Positions 20,726 to 30,740 of a stretch of 64,000 nt of DNA are shown piece after piece. Location of the stretch: the NCBI RefSeq assembly GCF_001007935.1, contig NZ_CP011451.1, positions 2,728,001 to 2,792,000 of the forward strand. The letters run 5' to 3'. The first letter of the stretch is position 1; the number at the start of each line of letters is the position of its first letter. The DNA is from Nitrosomonas communis (lineage in GTDB: Bacteria; Pseudomonadota; Gammaproteobacteria; Burkholderiales; Nitrosomonadaceae). The notes below the pieces were generated by a model. That model ran no database searches, had not been told where the DNA came from, and was given only the letters and a program-made list of their open reading frames with translations. A program made the translations under genes and the position numbers.

Positions 20726-20972
20726 GATCGTGTCTCCTTTCAGGTTACGGCTAAAGAGAGCTGGGCTTTCATGCTAGCATTGATTACTGATGGATGCCAT
20801 CATGTTATAGTCTGCGAAGGCGGGTAAACTTCTAGTGGGCATCATTTTGCTGGCAAGCTTTAGCAAATGCATGCTGACTGTTGATCTGGTATTCTTTCCT
20901 CTTATTAGAATAGACAGAGCAGAAATAACAGAGTCAGTCTCATAAGAACATTTGACAATAACTGTGTCCATT

Positions 20973-21075
20973 ATTCCATTTCTAAATCAAAACCAACTTT
21001 GTCGGCTTCACCTTGCCGTATGATTGATACTGTCTGCAGCTCGCCTTCGCGTCAGTTTTGATCTGGAAATAGAAT
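20973..21075. repeat. MITE-like repeat, copy 4 (best preserved, 103 bp)
   Basis: Ends are ATTCCATTTCTAAATCAAAA and an inverted TTTTGATCTGGAAATAGAAT (about 18 of 21 bp match). The interior has GCCGACAAAG-type and GCAGACAGTATC-type blocks shared by all copies. It contains no coding frame and lies directly upstream of the M16 operon, where its ends could form a long hairpin. Confidence 0.85.
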
Positions 21076-21172
21076 TAGAAAGCAGGCAGTGCTGTTTCGG
21101 GTTTTGCTGGTTAGGAAAAGATACGGATTGTCCCTTGAGCAGCAAGCGTTTAGTGTCGATTTGGAGAAAGCG

Positions 21173-22549
21173 ATGAAGATCTCAGTAAAAATCTCTGGGC
21201 TAATGTTGGGATTACCGTTGCTGGCCATAGCGGGTCAGTTTGAAGTAAGCGAATTCAAGTTGGACAACGGCCTCAAGGTGCTGGTAAAAGAAGATCACCG
21301 CGCGCCCGTGGTGGTGTCACAAGTCTGGTACAGAATTGGTTCCAGCTATGAACACGATGGTATTACCGGCATTTCTCACATGCTGGAACACATGATGTTC
21401 AAGGGCACGGAACACCATCCGGCCGGCGAATTCTCTCGTATCATCGCAGCCAATGGTGGAAGCGAAAACGCCTTTACTGGCGAAGATTTCACAGCATATT
21501 TTCAGAGCCTCGAAAAATCACGGCTGGAGGTAAGCTTTAAGCTGGAAGCAGACCGCATGCGTTATCTCAAATTGGATGAGGTTGAGTTCGCTAAGGAGCG
21601 AGAGGTGGTGCTGGAAGAGCGCCGCTTGCGCACAGAGGACCAGCCTCGTGACAAAACTATGGAGCTGTTCATGGCTTTGGCATTCAGTAATGGCCCCTAT
21701 AAAAATCCGGTTATAGGCTGGCCGGAGGACATTAAGGAATATACTCTGAGCGATCTGCAAAAATGGTATCGACAGTGGTATGCTCCCAATAACGCCACTG
21801 TGGTAGTAGTAGGCGATGTACAGCCAGAGGCTGTGCATGATTTGGCACAAAAGTATTTCGGTGTGCTGGCGCCCAGCCGTTTGCCGAAGCTGAAGTCTCG
21901 CACCGAGTTGGACCAGACTGGCTTGCGCCGCATGATTGTAAAGCGGCCAGCCAAGCTGCCGTTTCTCGTAATGGGATATAAAGTGCCGGTGTTAAAGGGT
22001 ACTGTCAAGGAATGGGAGCCTTACGCCTTGGAAGTGCTTACTGGCATCCTCGACGGTGGCAACGGCGCACGCCTGCCATCCCGCCTGGTACGCGGCAAGG
22101 AAATCGCTGCTGAAGCCAATGTCGGTTATAACTTGTATTCGCGACTGCCAACACTGCTCACGATAGAAGCAGTTCCGGCACAAGGTCATGACACAGCGAC
22201 TCTGGAACAGGCCTTACGTGAGGAAATACGTCAATTGCTGGAAAAGCCGGTAACGTCAGAAGAATTAGCACAAGTCAAGGCACAGGTGGTAGCGCACAAG
22301 GTTTACGAACAGGACTCCGGTTTTTATCAAGCGATGGAGTTGGGTATGTTGGAAACTGTCGGCCTAAGCTGGTCCAAGGCCGAGGAGTACGTGGACAAAA
22401 TCAAGGCCGTCACCCCCGAACAAGTACAAGCTGTAGCGCGCAAATATTTAGTGGAGGATCGATTGAGTATTGCTTATCTAGATCCCCTACTTATTACCGA
22501 TGGCACGACGACTGCCGAAACGCTGCTGGAGGACACGCATGCACGCTAA
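21173..22549 (+). CDS. M16-family zinc peptidase, catalytic subunit
   Basis: An exported pitrilysin/insulinase-type peptidase of 458 aa. I start at the ATG at 21173, which follows GGAG; the longer frame upstream runs into the MITE. A hydrophobic signal sequence (ISGLMLGLPLLAIAG) is followed by the inverted zinc motif HMLEH at residues 69-73. The distal Glu lies in the FAKEREVVLEERR helix, and the fold's second half contains YAPNNATVVVVGDV. Its last 11 bp overlap the next M16 gene, the usual pairing of a catalytic and a non-catalytic M16 protein. The pair probably forms a heterodimer that degrades peptides in the periplasm. Intact. Confidence 0.9.
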   Translation: MKISVKISGLMLGLPLLAIAGQFEVSEFKLDNGLKVLVKEDHRAPVVVSQVWYRIGSSYEHDGITGISHMLEHMMFKGTEHHPAGEFSRIIAANGGSENAFTGEDFTAYFQSLEKSRLEVSFKLEADRMRYLKLDEVEFAKEREVVLEERRLRTEDQPRDKTMELFMALAFSNGPYKNPVIGWPEDIKEYTLSDLQKWYRQWYAPNNATVVVVGDVQPEAVHDLAQKYFGVLAPSRLPKLKSRTELDQTGLRRMIVKRPAKLPFLVMGYKVPVLKGTVKEWEPYALEVLTGILDGGNGARLPSRLVRGKEIAAEANVGYNLYSRLPTLLTIEAVPAQGHDTATLEQALREEIRQLLEKPVTSEELAQVKAQVVAHKVYEQDSGFYQAMELGMLETVGLSWSKAEEYVDKIKAVTPEQVQAVARKYLVEDRLSIAYLDPLLITDGTTTAETLLEDTHAR

Positions 22550-23855
22550 ATTCTTAAGCGCATTCATTGCCCTGCTGACTCTACTCAGCCCTTGCATGAC
22601 CCAAGCCACTCCGAATATCCAGCACTGGACGACAGCCCAAGGCACACGGGTGTATTTCGTGCGCACCGAAGGACTGCCAATGGTCGACTTGCACGTGGTA
22701 TTCGCAGCGGGTAGCGTTTATGACGGCACACAACACGGTGTAGCATCACTGACTTCAGCGTTGTTGGATAGCGGCGCGGGTAAATGGAACGCTGACGACA
22801 TCGCCCAGCGTTTGGAAAGCGTGGGAGCAGTTATGGAAACTTCAGTCTCAAAGGATACCGGTTCCCTTTATCTGCGCAGCCTGACCGACCCGGACAAGCT
22901 GAATGTGGCCGTGGGAACTCTGCACGCGATATTGACCAAGCCTCTTTTTACTGCCGAAGATTTCGAGCGCCAAAAAAGACAGGCACTTCTGAGCCTTCAG
23001 GAAAAAGAGGAGTCACCAGGCAATCTAGCCGAGGTAATTTACACCAAAGCTATCTACGGCGACCATCCCTACGGTCACCCGACTGACGGTGAAATTGGCA
23101 CCGTTACCCAACTAACTCGTAATGATCTGGTCAAGTTTTACCAACGTTATTACGTGGCTGCAAATGCAATGGTGGCCATAGTGGGCGATTTGGCTCGTGC
23201 TGATGCGGAAACCCTAGTCGAGCGATTACTGGCTGGACTGCCGCAAGGCGCACCAGCAGAAATTCTGCCAACTGTAGCGGAACCACTTGCTGCTACTACG
23301 GTAAAACAATTCTTCCCTTCAACTCAGACCCATGTACTAATAGGCGAGCCGGTGCTGGTTTACAATGATCCCGATTACTTCCCTCTTTATGTAGGAAATC
23401 ACATACTTGGCGGCAGTGGTTTGGTTGCACGCATTACCCAGGAAGTGAGGGAAAAACGTGGCCTTTCCTATAGCGCCAGCAGTTATTTTTCCCCACGGGC
23501 CGACAAGGGACCATTCACCATGCGCTTGCAAACGCGTAACGAACAAACCGACAAAGCGCTGAAAGTCATAATGGAAACGGCCAACAAATTCATCGCCGAC
23601 GGCCCTACCGACAAAGAGTTGGAAGCGGCCAAACAGAACCTCGTCGGCGGCTTTGTCCTTCGCATCGATAACAATCGGAAAATTGCTGAATATGTGGCGA
23701 CTATTGGCTTTTACGGCTTGCCGCTGGATTATCTTCATACCTTCACTGCCAAGGTGCAGTCCGTCACTGTGGCCGATATCGTCAAGTCATTCAAGACCCG
23801 AGTTGATCCGGCCCGCTTCCAGACAGTATTGGTGGGTGGAGCGGTTGGGAAGTGA
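22539..23855 (+). CDS. M16-family peptidase-like protein, non-catalytic partner
   Basis: A 438-aa M16 homologue starting at an ATG that overlaps the end of the upstream gene and follows GAGG. It has a signal peptide (FLSAFIALLTLLSPCMTQA). The zinc motif is lost: the equivalent helix reads HGVASLTSALLDSGAG. The C-terminal half retains the substrate-binding Arg/Tyr pair region (REKRGLSYSASSYFSP), as expected for the beta-type subunit of a heterodimeric M16 peptidase. Same transcription unit as its catalytic partner. Confidence 0.9.
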   Translation: MHAKFLSAFIALLTLLSPCMTQATPNIQHWTTAQGTRVYFVRTEGLPMVDLHVVFAAGSVYDGTQHGVASLTSALLDSGAGKWNADDIAQRLESVGAVMETSVSKDTGSLYLRSLTDPDKLNVAVGTLHAILTKPLFTAEDFERQKRQALLSLQEKEESPGNLAEVIYTKAIYGDHPYGHPTDGEIGTVTQLTRNDLVKFYQRYYVAANAMVAIVGDLARADAETLVERLLAGLPQGAPAEILPTVAEPLAATTVKQFFPSTQTHVLIGEPVLVYNDPDYFPLYVGNHILGGSGLVARITQEVREKRGLSYSASSYFSPRADKGPFTMRLQTRNEQTDKALKVIMETANKFIADGPTDKELEAAKQNLVGGFVLRIDNNRKIAEYVATIGFYGLPLDYLHTFTAKVQSVTVADIVKSFKTRVDPARFQTVLVGGAVGK

Positions 23856-23910
23856 TGGGTGACACTTTAATCTGCCTGTTGCTTACACTCGAAATGACAT
23901 AAAGGGGAGC

Positions 23911-23976
23911 CGCAGACAGTATCAATACTACGGCAAGGTGAAGCTGACAAAGCCAGTTTTGATCTAGAAATAGAAT
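23911..23976. repeat. MITE-like repeat, copy 5 (right part only)
   Basis: About 66 bp matching the right two thirds of the unit, from CGCAGACAGTATC to TCTAGAAATAGAAT. It lies just after the M16 operon, so copies 4 and 5 bracket that operon. Confidence 0.8.
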
Positions 23977-24223
23977 AATGGCTGATATTGAAAAAGTTAC
24001 TTTGCGAAAACAATACAAAAAGTAAACGATGTCTAGATTGGATTGCAGAAAATATGCTAAGGTTTAAAAGTGGTGTTATCAGCTAATTCAGATTTTACTA
24101 GCGACGGTTTATCATGGGAGTTGTCATAACAGTGCAGCGCCATGAGGTAGTGATTTTCTGAAATACACAAACACTACTTTTAAATGGTTGTTATATCCAA
24201 TCAAATTTTTAGGAGAAATTGCC

Positions 24224-24856
24224 ATGATCAGCAAAAAATCCATCATTTCTATCGCTATTGGTTCTGTGTTTGCCACTACATTAAGTACTGCCACTATCTC
24301 AATGGCGAGCGACGATTCGGCCATCATTCAATTTGGAGATAAAAGTTTCATGCTTGCCCAGTCTCATCAGCATGGGCAAGAGAAAGGTAGCGCACAAGGT
24401 GGAGATGGCAAGTATGGTGAAGGTCAGCGGGGCGAGTGTAGTAAATACAGGCATGGTCAGGATAAAGAAAGTGGCGGTATGATGAAAGGTGGGCATGATT
24501 ATGCTCATATGATCATCTCTCATGCTGATGCATTGAAGCTAACCGATGAGCAGTTGGGAAAAATTACCCGCCTGCATCTAAAAAACGAACAAGAACACGG
24601 GCAGCTCAAGCAGAAACTACGTAAAAATATGAAAGCGCTTAAAAAGGAAAGCATGAAACTTGACACAAGTGATACCGAAGTGCGTAACCTTGGCAAACAA
24701 CTTACAGCTGCTTTCAATGAAATGATTGAATTTCACATTAAAGAGCGTCAAGCAATCCAGGCCATTTTATCAGACGATCAAAAAAATCAGCTTAAGACCA
24801 TGAAAATGGAGCACAATCCACATAGCGATCAGCATGGTCGGCATGGGGATCACTAA
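24224..24856 (+). CDS. Spy/CpxP-like periplasmic protein, His-rich
   Basis: A 210-aa exported helical protein starting after AGGAGAA. The N-terminus is a signal peptide (IISIAIGSVFATTLSTATISMA). A disordered Gly/His-rich segment (SHQHGQEKGSAQGG, HGQDKESGG) precedes a Spy/CpxP-type helical hairpin with the LTxxQ-like LTDEQLGKI and a second LSDDQKNQL, and the tail is again His-rich (HNPHSDQHGRHGDH). The family comprises ATP-independent periplasmic chaperones and metal or envelope-stress responders. The His-rich ends suggest metal binding here, which is inference. Confidence 0.8.
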   Translation: MISKKSIISIAIGSVFATTLSTATISMASDDSAIIQFGDKSFMLAQSHQHGQEKGSAQGGDGKYGEGQRGECSKYRHGQDKESGGMMKGGHDYAHMIISHADALKLTDEQLGKITRLHLKNEQEHGQLKQKLRKNMKALKKESMKLDTSDTEVRNLGKQLTAAFNEMIEFHIKERQAIQAILSDDQKNQLKTMKMEHNPHSDQHGRHGDH

Positions 24857-24861
24857 ATCTA

Positions 24862-25201
24862 TTCATAGCTTTTAACTGTTACAGTGTAAAGCTTACATAT
24901 AAACAAACTGTAGCTTCATGAGCAAAATGAAAAATTGGTAGTCATATTTGCTCCTTTGCGTGTTGATTATGTTGATATAAGAAATGGAGAGCAGCGCGAA
25001 TGAACGCACTGCTCTCCCATGTGTCGACCTGTTCATAGCTTTTAACTGTTACAGTGTAAAGCTTACATATAAACAAACTGTAGCTTCATGAGCAAAATGA
25101 AAAATTGGTAGTCATATTTGCTCCTTTGCGTGTTGATTATGTTGATATAAGAAATGGAGAGCAGCGCGAATGAACGCACTGCTCTCCCATGTGTCGACCT
25201 G
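24862..25201. repeat. Tandem duplication, 2 x 170 bp
   Basis: 24862-25031 and 25032-25201 are identical or nearly so by eye. Each unit holds a hairpin with a 9-bp stem (GGAGAGCAG / CTGCTCTCC) that may terminate transcription of the Spy-like gene. The perfect match indicates a recent duplication. Confidence 0.9.
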
Positions 25202-25466
25202 TTCCTCTCCCTACTCCATATGTGCATGGCCATCCGCAGGAACCTGGAGCGAGTTTATATTGCTGGAAAAAAAAGTCGTAGGAAGCTGGGAAAGAAAAAG
25301 AGATGAGCAGGAACAGTCGTGAGCGCTCTCCATGAACTCTTCTGGTCTGAAGTAAGTTCGCCATCAACCCGGCCTGCGCCTTGACGGCATCGGCCGACAC
25401 CTCATTCGGAATGTTCCAGGTGAGTCCTTCGTGGACTGCGTCAAGCAAGAAGTTTCGGTATGGCAT
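25137..25466 (-). CDS. Hypothetical protein, C-terminus running into the duplication
   Basis: A frame starting MPYRNFLLDAVHEGLTWNIP after a GGAA-type site. The first ~45 residues look like a real conserved N-terminus (DEVSADAVKAQAGLMANLL-type). From there the composition becomes odd (Ser/Phe-rich, FFFQQYKLAPGSCG), and the frame ends inside the second copy of the 170-bp duplication. I read this as the 5' part of a gene of unknown function whose 3' part has been replaced. Confidence 0.4.
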   Translation of the reverse strand: MPYRNFLLDAVHEGLTWNIPNEVSADAVKAQAGLMANLLQTRRVHGERSRLFLLISFSFPASYDFFFQQYKLAPGSCGWPCTYGVGRGTGRHMGEQCVHSRCSPFLIST

Positions 25467-25642
25467 GGTGGTTCCTTTTTTAGTTGCTTTGGTTGAAATA
25501 AAGGACACCACCCGCAAGAGCAAGTGATGTTGCGAATGAAAATAGATCGAGCTTCCAGCTCGGAGCCGCCAGACCCCTCACTCCCATCCAGCGAGTAGTA
25601 GTGCTTACGAGGCGGCACAATTAGATCAATAAAGAAGTTAAA

Positions 25643-25738
25643 TAACGTGAGTTCGGCATAAGAATCATTACATCACGATTGGAAGAGCTTGAGGGAGTCT
25701 GATATTAAGCGAGGGTTTCTTCTCGCGAAAGGTGTAAG
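25643..25738. repeat. Dispersed repeat, inverted partner of 14033-14126
   Basis: About 96 bp starting TAACGTGAGTTCGG, inverted relative to the copy at 14033. Probably the terminal region of an insertion sequence related to the remnant at 28014-28631. Confidence 0.6.
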
Positions 25739-26119
25739 TCACCACCCCGGCTATCTCAGATTAACAAAGAAGTTAAATTGGGATTAAGATCAGGAGAATA
25801 AGCGGGTAAATATTCAAGGGTGTGCCCAGCGTTTTGTATGGCATCGCGCATATCCTGCCTCTGATGGAAGGTGGCATTGTCCATCACAACGACGGCATGT
25901 GACGGCAATTCAGGCAACAGTTCCTGCCTCGCCCATCCGTGAAACATACATGGACGCCCACTTTTTGCCAAGCCTTCAACTGATGATTTTGAGCAGGTAA
26001 AGATTGCAGCCATACCTCCGGACTTTGTATGAGGCATATTGCCTCTGTCCCTGATGGAATTCGCTGAGTAGCGCCTTATCACATCAGCGTGCTCGATGCA
26101 CTGTGTTTCAGTTAGGTTT

Positions 26120-27335
26120 AGCCACTCACGGTCTGACCAGTCTCGCCATCATGTCATGATTGCCTGTGCAATCGGTGGTCATCTTTCTCCTTAAACTCGT
26201 TTTTATTGCAACATGACCAATACGCTTTTATTCAACCCTTACCATCAATGAGCTGCCTCAGTTATTGCCATAGTGTGATCGGGGTGAAATGTCGCTTTTT
26301 TGGTGAGAATGCCCAGATGACGCGAGCATTCTTGTTTGCCAGGGCAACAGCAGCAATGTTTTTATTGCGCCGTGTTATCAGCTTGCATAGCCAGCTTCCG
26401 GGCTCGGCCTTTTTCTCGGAAATGCGGATGACTGCTCTTGCTCCGTGGATCAACAGGGTGCGAAGATAAGTATCGCCGCGTTTGCTGATACCGAGCAATA
26501 ACTGTTTGCCGCCGCTTGCATGCTGCTTGGGCACCAACCCTGGCCATGCTGCTAATTGTCTGCTGCCCTTAAACTCCGTCGCATTTCCTACGGTTGCCAC
26601 CATGGCGCTCGCTGTAATCGGGCCAACCCCCGGAATGGCTTCAATCTTCGAGGCTGGCCTCACTTTCCTTGTGCCAAAGCTTGATTTGCCACTCTAATTC
26701 GTTCACCTGGCGGTCCAGTTCCCTCAGGTGATCATTCAGTCTTTCCAGCAATCGGCGCATTATTTCAGGCAAACCATTTTCAGCATCTTCCAGAATGCCA
26801 GGTATACGTTTGCTAATCGATTGGATGCCCTGAGGAATCACGATACCAAACTCAGAGAGTAGACCGCGTATCTGATTTGCCTGTGCGGCCCTGGCCTTGA
26901 CAAAACCCTGTCTGGCTCGATGCACTGACAGCATGGCTTGTTGCTCAACATTCCTGATCGGGACAAAGCGCATATCAGGTCGAGTGACTGCTTCGCAAAT
27001 TGCTTCCGCATTAGCCCTATCATGCTTGTTGGTCTTGACATAAGGTTCCACAAACTGGGGTGACATAAGTTTGACGGTGTGCCCAAATTCAGCCAGCTTC
27101 CTTGCCCAATAGTGTGAGCTACCACAAGCTTCCATGCCTATCAAACAGGGCTCTGGATTGACGAAATACTTCGCCATTTCACTGCGACGCAATTGCTTCG
27201 AACACGGCCTTGCCATGCTCATCTACACCGTGAATCTGAAATACTTCTTTTGCTGAATCAATTCCTATTGTTGTAATCTTCATGTCAGACGCTCCTATCT
27301 GGTTGAGTGATTACTGCACCACTACTTTGGCACCT
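26120..27335 (-). mobile_element. IS110-family element inserted in IS630 (ends approximate)
   Basis: IS110 elements lack clear inverted repeats, so the limits are set only by where IS630 sequence stops and resumes. The internal gene is the transposase at 26262-27284. Confidence 0.65.
26262..27284 (-). pseudogene. IS110-family transposase, two frameshifts
   Basis: A DEDD-type transposase. The start MKITTIGIDSAKEVFQIHG (first Asp in GIDSAK) runs to an early TGA near 27180. The next block, from AKYFVNPEPCLIGMEACG, has MEACGSSHYWARKL (Glu) and NKHDRANAEAI (Asp pair). After a second break near 26655 comes the C-terminal Transposase_20 domain (IPGVGPITASAMVATVG, WPGLVPKQHASGGK). Not functional as read. 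Confidence 0.85.
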
Positions 27336-28013
27336 TGATGCCGTTTTGGGTAATGGGCGTCCATTACATCAGCGCTGGTATTGACTGCAAACAGGCTGAC
27401 GGTGAGCAATAGCTTTCCGATCAGGGCGCTGATCGCGTTGTACGACCTAGCGCATGCCAGTCATGGGTGCCATGGCATCTCTGACCAGCAGGTGCATAAC
27501 TGTCGTGCGCGGTGCATCCTGCGCAAACCCACTTTCATCAATGTAGACAATGGCCCGGCCTGCAGATTCATAGGCAGCGATCTTCTCCTGGAAGATGCGC
27601 CGTGCGTGAGCAATTGCTTTGGGATGCTTCAGAGTTTTTTTATAGGTGATGCCAAGCTTTTTGAGCGCCATAAAAATAGCGTTTTGCGCCACACCCAAAC
27701 GTTTTGCCCGCTCGTACTGATAAGCATCAGGATAATCGAGAACATCCTGCCGCAATACCTCAAGATCAATCTTGCGTTGGCGAAACCCTTGAGGTTTACG
27801 ATGGATGTTCTTAACCCAGCGTGTCACGCTTGCCACCCCAATATCAAACCGGGCCGCCACCTCGGCTATCGTAAATCCTTCTTTCTCTCGGACAGACAGG
27901 ACTTTACGGCGGAAATCCAGTGAATAGGCCATTTCTAGACTATAATCAAAATTATCTGGTTGCGCTATAGTGTCCCAAATAAGGAGCGCGTCAACTCCAG
28001 TACCGGATCACGG

Positions 28014-28573
28014 TCATCCACATTGCCCGCCGTGATTTTGTACTTTCAGCAATTCCCCTTGGTCATTGATGACCAAGTGCAACTTGAATCCATAAAACCA
28101 ATCCACACTGGTCTTTCCCTGGGCAGCAAACTCTGCCATTACTTGATGCGACCCAATGCGGCGATTGTGGCACACACTGATCCTGGTCGAATCAATGAAG
28201 CTGATTCCACTGCATTGCCCAAAGCGGCTAGTTAGAAAACAGCAAAAGGTACCAGGCAACCTTACAATAGCTCAACAAAGCGGTGGTAGTTCACCAACCC
28301 TGGAAAATAACCCCGCTGGTACCTCAACACGTAATTCAGGTAATAGTGCTTAAATGTTCGGTAACCAGACAGATGAAGCCCCACCATGATGGTCATGACT
28401 TCGCTTAGACACAACGATCCTTGCCGCCGACGCCGTTTCAGAGACGACTCTAATAAGTGCTGCTCCCAACGCGGCTCAAACTCTTTACAAAATTCGTCAC
28501 TCGCACAAAAAAACCATTCTAGTATCCATGAGAATCTGACTCCTTTCATGATGAAATTCTTTTCCAAAACCAC
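28014..28573 (-). pseudogene. IS982-family transposase (second type), truncated and frameshifted
   Basis: A different IS982-type transposase from the multi-copy one. The N-terminal block has SLCLSEVMTIMVGLHLSGYR and GYFPGLVNYHRFVELL. After a frameshift near 28258 the catalytic part reads FGQCSGISFIDSTRISVCHN and DWFYGFKLHLVINDQGELL. The 3' end is cut off at the IS630 remnant near 27960. The outer end (28618-28631) shares its sequence with the repeats at 14033 and 25643. Confidence 0.75.
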
Positions 28574-28633
28574 TTCATCATAAGGAATTCAGGTTCCTTT
28601 TGCTGCTTTGCTTATCCCGAACTCACGTTAAAC

Positions 28634-28671
28634 AAGGTAAATCCACCGGCTTGGAACCGGAGGATTACCTT
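28634..28671. terminator. Strong hairpin
   Basis: AAGGTAAATCCACCGG pairs with CCGGAGGATTACCTT around a 7-base loop, with one bulge and one mismatch, followed by an AT-rich run. It could terminate transcription from either side or be a mobile-element end. Confidence 0.45.
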
Positions 28672-28865
28672 ATTTATTCACTATTGCTGATTGTGCCATC
28701 TATAAGAGTGTTGCAGCATGTGCTTAATGTGCTATAGCTAGCGATAGAGCTGTACTATCGCAAAAAAAACACCGGTTTTCTTTTATTCATTATTTCTTCT
28801 CTCATCCTCCAATTAAAAGGCAAGTATGGGACAAGAATCCCACTTTTTCGCTACTCGATAAGTGA

Positions 28866-30740
28866 TTATGCAAGGCACACTCTGTTCCGACCATTCTCCT
28901 TCGCTTGATACAGCGCTTTGTCGGCCTGATTGAGCAGCGTGTTCAAGTCGGTGTCTTTATCCTTGAGACTAACCACACCTATCGATACCTTGAAATAAAG
29001 CGCCATACCCATCTCCAGCGTCACTACGGTGCAGGCCACTTCCTCGCGCAAGCGCTCCGCAACTTCTGTTGCTTTTTGCAGATCGGTCTCAGGCAGCAAT
29101 ACGGCAAACTCTTCCCCGCCTATACGTCCAATGATATCAACTGTACGCAGCATTTTACGCATGACATCAGACAGCCGTTTGAGCACAGTGTCACCTGCCT
29201 GATGCCCATGTCTGTCGTTGATTTTCTTAAAGTTGTCGATGTCGAGCATGAGCAAGGAAAGAGTGTGATGATATCGTTGTGCGCGCATAAGCTCGGCTTG
29301 GCCCTGCTCCATGAAAAAGCGCCGGTTGAACAATCCGGTCAGATAGTCCTGACGTGCCTGCTGCTCAAGCTTTTCTTTCAATAGCTCCAGCTCTGTAATA
29401 TCCGTAAAAATACCGCATAGCCCGCAGATACTGGTTTTCTTGTCGTTTTCATATATCGGCGTCTTGATCTCCCAGTAGATACGAAGGTGGCCGTCCGCAC
29501 TCTTGCAGATGATTTTCTCTGCAGTATCTTCGCCATGTCGCAATACACGTGTGTCGATATCATGCAATTTGGCTACTGTTTCGGGTGGAAAAAAACGTGA
29601 ATCGGAGCTGCCTGCCAGCTCCTCTGCCGAACACTTGAATAACTCCAGCGTCGACCGGTTGGCATAGATATAACGCCGCTGTTGATCCTTCATGAAAATA
29701 TACGTGGGGATACGATCCAGTGCAAAACTGAACCGGTCAACCAGGATACGAGCTTGTGCTGCCTCTTTCTCGAGCTTACGCTGGCGGTGTTGGTGGAGAA
29801 ATAGGCCAATGGTGGAAGCCAGTACAATGACGCCGAAAAATATTCCTTGAGCTAAAATGTGCTGTCGCCATGACTGGAAGATGGAATCGGAATCACGATT
29901 GACAGCAACGACCAGGGGTTTGTCCATCTTGAGATCGGCCGGATAAATAGTGCGCAGCGCGAGCATACCATGCTCCTTAGTGGCATACATGATATTCGTG
30001 AAGACTTGCTCCTTCTTGCCGCTATTCTGATGTCGCGTAAAGAACGAATCAGAATGTCTCAGATTCATTCCCTCCATATTTTCTCTTTCATCAGGAAGCG
30101 TGAGGAACACCAGGCCATCACTATGGATAAGCGCCACCCACATGCTTGACGCATATTGCACCGACATCATAAGGGTTTTGAAATATTCCGGATCAAGCGT
30201 TGCAGAGACAATGCCGGCAAATTCGCCCTGCTCCCCCGCAATCATGCGGATGACGTTAATGACGAATATCCCATCTATGGTTTCAAATGGTGGTGAGACA
30301 TAAAGCATATCCGCATTGGGATGCTGTTTGACTTCCTGGAAATAATCGCGGAAACCAATATTCATTCCGATCAATTCAGCACGCGTCGAGGCAGTGATGG
30401 TGCCTTCTTTATCCACGATATTCATGATGCATATGCCCGGTATGAGGCTGGCTGCCCTGAGGTGGCGTATTGCCGCTTGCTGCCCTGCATCGTCTTTCCA
30501 GTAAGCCAGATTGCTGCGAACGTTTTCCAGCGCAAGATTCGCACTCGTCAGCTGGTACTCCGTGTTCTCAGCAATGACCCGTGCCTGAATCGACAATCTG
30601 TCATGCTCACGGGCAGCAGTGCGATCAAGTTCAAAATACAGATTGAATGTAATTCCCACGCCCAAAGCGATCAGGATTAGACCGAGCCATAAACATTGAG
30701 TATATAAAGGTTTTTTTGGCTGGTGAATTCGAAGCAGCAT
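28866..30740 (-). CDS. Membrane diguanylate cyclase, Cache-PAS-GGDEF
   Basis: A 624-aa sensor that probably makes cyclic di-GMP from GTP. It starts with a membrane helix (LWLGLILIALGVGITFNLYF), then a periplasmic dCache-like sensor (~45-290, with GMNIGFRDYFQEVKQHP and the GIVSATLDPEYF motif), and a second membrane helix near 295-318 (GIFFGVIVLASTIGLFLHQH). Next come a PAS domain (~340-455, FALDRIPTYIFMKDQQRRYIYAN, FTDITELE) and a GGDEF domain. The active-site motif is GGEEF in IGRIGGEEFAVLLPE. The signature metal Asp lies in MLDIDNFKKIND. No RxxD inhibitory site was noted. Single gene, intact; the ligand is unknown. Confidence 0.92.
   Translation of the reverse strand: MLLRIHQPKKPLYTQCLWLGLILIALGVGITFNLYFELDRTAAREHDRLSIQARVIAENTEYQLTSANLALENVRSNLAYWKDDAGQQAAIRHLRAASLIPGICIMNIVDKEGTITASTRAELIGMNIGFRDYFQEVKQHPNADMLYVSPPFETIDGIFVINVIRMIAGEQGEFAGIVSATLDPEYFKTLMMSVQYASSMWVALIHSDGLVFLTLPDERENMEGMNLRHSDSFFTRHQNSGKKEQVFTNIMYATKEHGMLALRTIYPADLKMDKPLVVAVNRDSDSIFQSWRQHILAQGIFFGVIVLASTIGLFLHQHRQRKLEKEAAQARILVDRFSFALDRIPTYIFMKDQQRRYIYANRSTLELFKCSAEELAGSSDSRFFPPETVAKLHDIDTRVLRHGEDTAEKIICKSADGHLRIYWEIKTPIYENDKKTSICGLCGIFTDITELELLKEKLEQQARQDYLTGLFNRRFFMEQGQAELMRAQRYHHTLSLLMLDIDNFKKINDRHGHQAGDTVLKRLSDVMRKMLRTVDIIGRIGGEEFAVLLPETDLQKATEVAERLREEVACTVVTLEMGMALYFKVSIGVVSLKDKDTDLNTLLNQADKALYQAKENGRNRVCLA

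Larger units (their letters stand above)
25756..27932 (-). pseudogene. IS630-family transposase split by an IS110 element
   Basis: The N-terminal part (27447-27932) reads MAYSLDFRRKVLSVREKEGF and then IAEVAARFDIGVASVTRW (HTH), and goes on to IVYIDESGFAQDAPRT with the first Asp. The C-terminal part (25756-26110) holds VVVMDNATFHQRQDM (second Asp) and LEYLPAYSPDLNP. The two are separated by the IS110 element and by additional frameshifts, and the usual final Glu block is missing. Inactive. Confidence 0.8.
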
